From assembly GCF_040947875.1 (NCBI RefSeq), contig NZ_JBFRXN010000001.1, positions 62,001 through 126,000 of the forward strand: DNA of 64,000 bases, read 5' to 3'. Made by a program: the position numbers and the translations under genes. This document shows positions 59,545-64,000 of this stretch, one piece after another; position 1 is the stretch's first letter; each line of letters starts with the position of its first letter. The stretch is from Pseudomonas sp. MYb118 (GTDB taxonomy: Bacteria > Pseudomonadota > Gammaproteobacteria > Pseudomonadales > Pseudomonadaceae). The notes under the pieces are model-generated. The model saw nothing but the letters and a program-made list of their open reading frames with translations. It had not been told where the DNA came from and did not search any database.

Positions 59545-59587
59545 GCACACTCCGCAAAAGCAAAAAATTAGCTTTTGCGGAGTGTGC
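59545..59587. promoter_or_regulatory. 17-bp-arm inverted repeat, likely TetR operator and RBS hairpin
   Basis: GCACACTCCGCAAAAGC (59545-59561), 9-base spacer, GCTTTTGCGGAGTGTGC (59571-59587), arms exactly complementary. The right arm contains GGAG (59579-59582), the ribosome site of the MFS gene starting at 59590. Confidence 0.8.
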
Positions 59588-59589
59588 AC

Positions 59590-60786
59590 ATGTCGAACTC
59601 AATTTCCAAACGCTCGAGCCTGGGTTTTCTGGCGATCACTTTACTCAGTTTTCTCGCCGCTTCCACGGCGCCGACGCCCTTGTATCACTTGTACCAGGAG
59701 CAATTGCAGTTTTCCGCGGCGACCCTGACCCTGATTTTTGGTGTGTACGCCATGAGCCTTCTGGTGGCACTGCTGACGGTGGGTTCGCTCTCGGATTACC
59801 TGGGGCGCAAGCCGGTGATTTTCACGGCGGTGTTGCTCAACATGCTGGCCATGCTGCTGTTCATCAGCGCCGACAGCGTGGCATGGCTGATCAGTGCTCG
59901 CGTGCTCCAGGGCTTTGCCACCGGCATGGCGACGGCGTCCCTGGGCGCGGCATTGCTGGACACCGATAAACAACAGGGCCCGCTGGTCAACAGCGTGGCG
60001 CCGCTGTTGGGGATGGCGGCCGGGGCCATGGGCTGTGGCTTGCTGGCCGAGTTCGCCCCGCTGCCGTTGCAACTGACATTCTGGGTGCTGCTGGGGCTCT
60101 TCGCATGGCAGGCGCTGTATGTCTGGCGCCTTCCGGAAAGCGTCAGTCGGCAGCCCGGAGCGTTGGCGTCGCTGGCGCCCACCCTGCATGTGCCGGTCCA
60201 GGCCCGGCGCACCTTGTACCTGGTGTTGCCCATCAACACGGCGGCCTGGGCGCTGGGTGGATTCTTCGCCTCCCTCGCGCCTTCGCTGGTCCGCACCGCC
60301 ACCGGCTCGACCTCCAATCTGATTGGCGGTGCGACGGTTGCCGCCTTGACCGTGACCGGGGCGGTGATGATCTTCACCTTGCGCAATCGTCCTGCCGACA
60401 AGGTCTTGCGGCTCGGTGCCAGCGTGCTGCCTGTCGGCGTGGCGGCCATATTGCTGGGCGTGCACAGCGCCAGCCTGCCGCTGTTTTTCATCGGTACGCT
60501 GATTGCCGGTTGTGGGTTCGGTGCCAGTTTTCTCGGCACGCTGCGCACCGTGGTGCCTTTGGCGTTGCCCCATGAGCGCGCCGGGTTGATGTCCGCCTAC
60601 TATGCCCTCAGCTACCTGGCGTTCTGCCTGCCTTCGCTGCTGGCGGGGAACCTGACGCGTACCTTCGGCCTGGTCAGCACCACCGATGGCTATGCGGCGG
60701 TGTTGATCATTCTGGCGGTGGGTGCGCTGCTGGCGTTGCTGCGCCAGCGACCTGCCCAGGCGTGCAGCGCTGCCGGGCACCCGTGA
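59590..60786 (+). CDS. MFS efflux transporter
   Basis: 398 residues, 12 membrane helices. GSLSDYLGRKPVIF is motif A and RVLQGFATGMATASLGAALLD is close to the drug-efflux motif region. Probably exports a small hydrophobic compound sensed by the divergent TetR protein. ATG at 59590 is 7 bases after GGAG; a few in-frame codons upstream lie in the palindrome. Confidence 0.9.
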   Translation: MSNSISKRSSLGFLAITLLSFLAASTAPTPLYHLYQEQLQFSAATLTLIFGVYAMSLLVALLTVGSLSDYLGRKPVIFTAVLLNMLAMLLFISADSVAWLISARVLQGFATGMATASLGAALLDTDKQQGPLVNSVAPLLGMAAGAMGCGLLAEFAPLPLQLTFWVLLGLFAWQALYVWRLPESVSRQPGALASLAPTLHVPVQARRTLYLVLPINTAAWALGGFFASLAPSLVRTATGSTSNLIGGATVAALTVTGAVMIFTLRNRPADKVLRLGASVLPVGVAAILLGVHSASLPLFFIGTLIAGCGFGASFLGTLRTVVPLALPHERAGLMSAYYALSYLAFCLPSLLAGNLTRTFGLVSTTDGYAAVLIILAVGALLALLRQRPAQACSAAGHP

Positions 60787-60796
60787 GTATTTTGCA

Positions 60797-60816
60797 GCCG
60801 GGCTGCGCAGCCCGGC
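60797..60816. repeat. 20-bp perfect palindrome after the MFS gene
   Basis: GCCGGGCTGC followed directly by GCAGCCCGGC; no loop and no T-run. Could be a weak terminator or a protein site. Confidence 0.5.
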
Positions 60817-60864
60817 AGCGGATCAGGTTAGTCTTGGCGGCGCCATTCATTCGACGGACCGCCC

Positions 60865-61176
60865 ATGAACATCATTCGCAGCAAAAGCTTCACCGCCGAT
60901 CGTCCCTGGGGCGCGCTGGACATCGCCAACATGAATGGCATCACCACGCGCCTGCACTGGACAGACCAGCCGTACAAATGGCACGTGAACGACGGCCAGG
61001 AAGTGTTTGTCGTGCTCGATGGCCAGGTGCAGATGCGCTATCGCGAAGACGGCCTGGAGAAAACGGTGTTGCTGGAGGTGGGCGATATCTTTTATGCGTC
61101 GGTGGGGACAGAGCACGTGGCGCGCCCGCTGGGTGTCGCCAGGGTGCTGGTGATCGAGTCGGAAGGCAGTGTCTAG
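60865..61176 (+). CDS. single-domain cupin protein
   Basis: 103 residues, one cupin barrel. The first motif is WHVNDGQEVFVVLDGQVQM, with only one of the usual two His-X-His histidines visible; the second motif is GDIFYASVGTEHVARP. Metal binding uncertain because of the changed first motif. Function unknown. Confidence 0.82.
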   Translation: MNIIRSKSFTADRPWGALDIANMNGITTRLHWTDQPYKWHVNDGQEVFVVLDGQVQMRYREDGLEKTVLLEVGDIFYASVGTEHVARPLGVARVLVIESEGSV

Positions 61177-61281
61177 CGCTATATCGGCAAACTCGATAAC
61201 AGTTAGAGATATTACCCGTTATATAGATATTCGATTTGGATCTACCATGGGCTCCACCTCATCAGAGGACAGGAGTTCGCC

Positions 61282-62433
61282 ATGACTTGCCCCAACGCCG
61301 TCACCCCCGGCTTCAAACCTTTCAGTCATTTGCAGCACCCCCGCGACGTGATTCGCCATTTCACCCCGAACTGGTTCGCCGCCACCATGGGCACCGGTGT
61401 CCTGGCCCTGGCGCTGGCGCAACTGCCCGTTGCCGTGCCGGGCCTGCACTCACTCGCCGAAGCCCTCTGGCTGTTGAACATTTTTCTGTTCACCCTGTTC
61501 ACGGTGCTCTACGCCGCGCGCTGGGTATTGTTTTTCGACGAGGCGCGGCGAATCTTCGGCCATTCCACCGTCTCGATGTTTTTCGGCACCATCCCCATGG
61601 GGCTGGCGACCATCATCAACGGTTGCCTGGTGTTCGGTTTGCCGCGCTGGGGCGACGGCATGATCGAGGTCGCCGGCTTGCTGTGGTGGCTGGACGTGGC
61701 GATGTCCGTGGCCTGTGGTGTGCTGATTCCTTACATGATGTTCACCCGCCAGGAACACAGCATCGACCAGATGACCGCGGTCTGGCTGTTGCCGGTAGTG
61801 GCCGCCGAGGTGGCCGCGGCCAGTGGTGGCCTGTTGGCGCCACACCTGACCGGCGCCCATGGGCAACTGGTGGTGCTGGTGACCAGTTACGTACTGTGGG
61901 CGTTTTCCCTGCCGGTCGCCCTGAGCATCCTGACGATCCTGCTGCTGCGCATGGCCCTGCACAAACTGCCCCACGAGAACATGGCCGCGTCGAGCTGGCT
62001 GGCGCTCGGTCCGATCGGCACCGGGGCGCTGGGCATGCTGGTGCTGGGCAATGACGCGCCGGCCATCTTCGCCGCCAACGGCATGCCGGGCGTCGGTGAA
62101 ATCGCCGCAGGCCTGGGGTTGGTGGCGGGCATTACGCTGTGGGGCTTCGGGTTGTGGTGGATGCTCATCGCCTTCCTGATCACCTGCCGTTACTTGAGCT
62201 CGGGCATTCCGTTCAACCTGGGCTGGTGGGGCTTCACCTTTCCACTGGGTGTGTATTCGCTGGCCACGTTGAAACTGGCCAGCCATCTGGACCTGATGTT
62301 CTTCAGTGTCTTTGGCTGTGCGTTGGTGGCCTTGCTGGCGGTGATGTGGCTGATTGTGTCCAAGCGCACCGTGCAGGGCGCATGGCGTGGCGAGCTGTTT
62401 GTCTCGCCCTGCATTGCAGGTTTGAAGAAATAA
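61282..62433 (+). CDS. TDT/SLAC1-like transporter
   Basis: 383 residues, about ten membrane helices. FTPNWFAATMGTGVLALAL and FFGTIPMGLATIINGCLVFG match the tellurite-resistance/dicarboxylate transporter (TehA/SLAC1) family. May carry anions, sulfite or C4 acids; substrate unknown. AGGAG precedes the ATG. Leader contains an AT-rich region (61195-61235) that may be the promoter. Confidence 0.88.
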   Translation: MTCPNAVTPGFKPFSHLQHPRDVIRHFTPNWFAATMGTGVLALALAQLPVAVPGLHSLAEALWLLNIFLFTLFTVLYAARWVLFFDEARRIFGHSTVSMFFGTIPMGLATIINGCLVFGLPRWGDGMIEVAGLLWWLDVAMSVACGVLIPYMMFTRQEHSIDQMTAVWLLPVVAAEVAAASGGLLAPHLTGAHGQLVVLVTSYVLWAFSLPVALSILTILLLRMALHKLPHENMAASSWLALGPIGTGALGMLVLGNDAPAIFAANGMPGVGEIAAGLGLVAGITLWGFGLWWMLIAFLITCRYLSSGIPFNLGWWGFTFPLGVYSLATLKLASHLDLMFFSVFGCALVALLAVMWLIVSKRTVQGAWRGELFVSPCIAGLKK

Positions 62434-62443
62434 CCGGCCAGGA

Positions 62444-62512
62444 TTAGGTAAGGTGTGGCCTGGATCGACGTTCGGCATTCCAATAATGAAATCCAGGCCA
62501 CTCGCTACCTAA
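62444..62512. repeat. two-part inverted repeat before the acyltransferase fusion gene
   Basis: GTGGCCTGGAT (62455-62465) pairs with ATCCAGGCCAC (62491-62501) and outer TTAGGTA (62444-62450) with TACCTAA (62506-62512). No T-run. May be a terminator for the TDT gene, or a regulatory leader structure for the gene starting 18 bases later. Confidence 0.65.
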
Positions 62513-62530
62513 ACCAGGGATACACGGAAG

Positions 62531-64000
62531 ATGAGTCACCCCTCACAGTTCACCTTGCTGCGTACACGGCGTTTCCTGCCGTTTTTCCTGACCCAGTCCC
62601 TCGGGGCATTCAACGACAACGTGTTCAAACAGTCGTTGATCCTCGCCATCCTGTACAAGTTGACCATCGAGGGTGACCGTTCGATCTGGGTCAACCTGTG
62701 CGCGCTGCTGTTCATCCTGCCGTTCTTTCTGTTCTCGGCGTTGGCCGGGCAGTTTGGCGAGAAGTTCGCCAAGGACGCCTTGATCCGTCTGATCAAGCTC
62801 GGGGAAATCGCGATCATGGTCGTGGGGGCGGTGGGCTTCGTCTTCGATCATCTGGCGCTGATGCTGGTGGCCTTGTTCGCCATGGGCACCCATTCGGCGC
62901 TGTTCGGTCCGGTCAAATACTCGATCCTGCCCCAGGCCCTGCACGAAGAAGAGCTGGTGGGCGGCAACGGCCTGGTGGAGATGGGCACTTTCCTGGCGAT
63001 TCTCGCCGGAACCATCGGCGCCGGGATCATGATGTCGTCCGCCCACTACGCGCCCATCGTGTCCACGGCGATCATCGGCATCGCGGTGCTGGGTTACCTG
63101 GCCAGTCGCGGCATCCCGCGGGCCGCGGCCTCGTCACCCGAGATGCGCCTGAACTGGAACATTTTCAGCCAGTCCTGGGCCACCCTGAAACTCGGCCTGG
63201 GACAAACGCCGGCGGTGTCGCGCTCGATTGTCGGCAACTCGTGGTTCTGGTTCGTCGGAGCCATTTACCTGACGCAAATCCCGGCCTACGCCAAGGAGTG
63301 GATGCACGGCGACGAAACCGTGGTGACGCTGATCCTCACCGTGTTCTCGGTCGGTATCGCCCTCGGTTCGCTGCTGTGCGAGAAGCTCTCCGGGCGCAAG
63401 GTCGAGATCGGCCTGGTGCCTTTCGGCTCGTTCGGCCTGACCGTGTTCGGCCTGCTGCTGTGGTGGCATTCCGGCGGGATCCCCGAGAGCGCCAGCGGCC
63501 ATGGCTGGATCGAGATCCTCGGCTTCACCCACACCTGGCTGGTGCTGACCGACATTCTCGGCCTGGGGATTTTCGGCGGTTTCTACATTGTGCCGCTGTA
63601 TGCGCTGATCCAGTCGCGCACTCCGGAGCACGAGCGGGCGCGGGTGATTGCCGCCAACAACATTCTCAATGCGCTGTTCATGGTGGTCTCGGCGATTGTC
63701 TCGATCGTCTTGCTGAGCCTGGCCAAGCTGTCGATCCCGCACCTGTTCCTGGTGGTCTCGCTGCTGAACATTGGCGTCAATGCCTACATATTCAAGATCG
63801 TGCCCGAGTTCACCATGCGTTTCATGATCTGGCTGCTCAGCCACTCCATGTACCGGGTGGAGCACCGCAACCTCGAGGCGATCCCCGAAGAAGGCGCGGC
63901 GTTGCTGGTGTGCAACCACGTGTCGTTCGTCGATGCGTTGCTGATCGGCGGCGCGGTGCGTCGGCCGATTCGCTTTGTGATGTACTACAAGATCTACAAC
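62531..64000 (+). CDS. lysophospholipid transporter-acyltransferase fusion (partial, 3' off window)
   Basis: 490 codons in frame to the window edge. Residues about 1-425 are an LplT-like MFS domain (FFLTQSLGAFNDNVFKQSL, GTHSALFGPVKYSILPQ). An acyltransferase domain follows with NHVSFVD at 462-468, the NHx4D catalytic motif of PlsC/Aas. Related proteins combine transport of lysophospholipid with re-acylation and may carry an AMP-binding domain beyond the window. ATG preceded by GGAAG. Confidence 0.9.
   Translation, partial: MSHPSQFTLLRTRRFLPFFLTQSLGAFNDNVFKQSLILAILYKLTIEGDRSIWVNLCALLFILPFFLFSALAGQFGEKFAKDALIRLIKLGEIAIMVVGAVGFVFDHLALMLVALFAMGTHSALFGPVKYSILPQALHEEELVGGNGLVEMGTFLAILAGTIGAGIMMSSAHYAPIVSTAIIGIAVLGYLASRGIPRAAASSPEMRLNWNIFSQSWATLKLGLGQTPAVSRSIVGNSWFWFVGAIYLTQIPAYAKEWMHGDETVVTLILTVFSVGIALGSLLCEKLSGRKVEIGLVPFGSFGLTVFGLLLWWHSGGIPESASGHGWIEILGFTHTWLVLTDILGLGIFGGFYIVPLYALIQSRTPEHERARVIAANNILNALFMVVSAIVSIVLLSLAKLSIPHLFLVVSLLNIGVNAYIFKIVPEFTMRFMIWLLSHSMYRVEHRNLEAIPEEGAALLVCNHVSFVDALLIGGAVRRPIRFVMYYKIYN

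Overview
The window looks like core chromosome of a fluorescent-group Pseudomonas. Three things point there. The coding sequence is GC-rich and densely packed. REP palindromes of the type GTGGGAGCGAGCCTGCTCGCGAT / CTGTAGGAGCGAGCTTGCTCGCGAT occur at about fifteen sites. The gene content and order (orphan betaine-binding protein - DUF485 - actP; gltA divergent from sdhCDAB-sucAB-lpdG-sucCD; an aerobic cobO..cobS cluster behind a B12 riboswitch; a symporter-kinase-receiver hybrid of the CrbS/MxtR type) fit that genus. I see no tRNA, rRNA, CRISPR array, prophage, integrase or complete insertion sequence.

Layout. 1-4.1 kb: the 5' part of a GH17 membrane protein on the minus strand, then betX-like, DUF485 and actP (acetate uptake). 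4.1-4.8 kb: a dense repeat block. 4.8-17.9 kb: the central TCA block, with gltA on minus and sdhCDAB, sucAB, lpdG, sucCD on plus; clear sigma70-type promoters can be read back to back between gltA and sdhC. 18-26 kb: brnQ, DUF599+MAPEG membrane pair, small lipoprotein, two overlapping hotdog thioesterases, htpG, a REP cluster with exact tandem duplication, pirin and OsmC proteins. 26-33.3 kb: amidohydrolase, DUF3108, purN-purM, DUF2066, AI-2E-type permease, hda. 33.4-37.7 kb: two paralogous NlpC/P60 lipoproteins, an O-methyltransferase, a sorbosone-dehydrogenase-like lipoprotein and an unrecognised gene.

37.8-47.0 kb: a cobalamin riboswitch followed by ten genes with mostly 4-base stop/start overlaps (cobO, cobB, bluB, cobD, cobC, cobQ, cobU/P, cobT, alpha-ribazole phosphatase, cobS/V). 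They cover corrin adenosylation, late amidation, lower-ligand synthesis and nucleotide-loop assembly. 47.2-49.6 kb: MarR regulator, MFS transporter and a 40-residue membrane peptide, with a repeated CGGGTATATAC palindrome either side of marR, then a periplasmic glutathione peroxidase. 49.8-55.2 kb: FadL-type porin, small unknown proteins, a gene-poor 1-kb stretch, a Sel1-like protein and rmuC. 55.2-64 kb: the CrbS/MxtR-type sensor (likely controller of acetate genes such as actP at the other end of the window), a TetR-MFS divergent pair around a 43-bp palindrome, cupin, TDT-family channel, and the start of a lysophospholipid transporter-acyltransferase fusion cut by the window edge.

No obviously new multi-gene defence or metabolic system is visible. 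The most unusual things are small-scale: a REP doublet that has become the translated 3' end of cobB and leads directly into bluB; exact tandem REP amplification after htpG; a composite tandem repeat after actP; a near-perfect inverted repeat that buries the ribosome-binding site of an MFS gene; and a promoter-terminator pair in front of the second NlpC lipoprotein.
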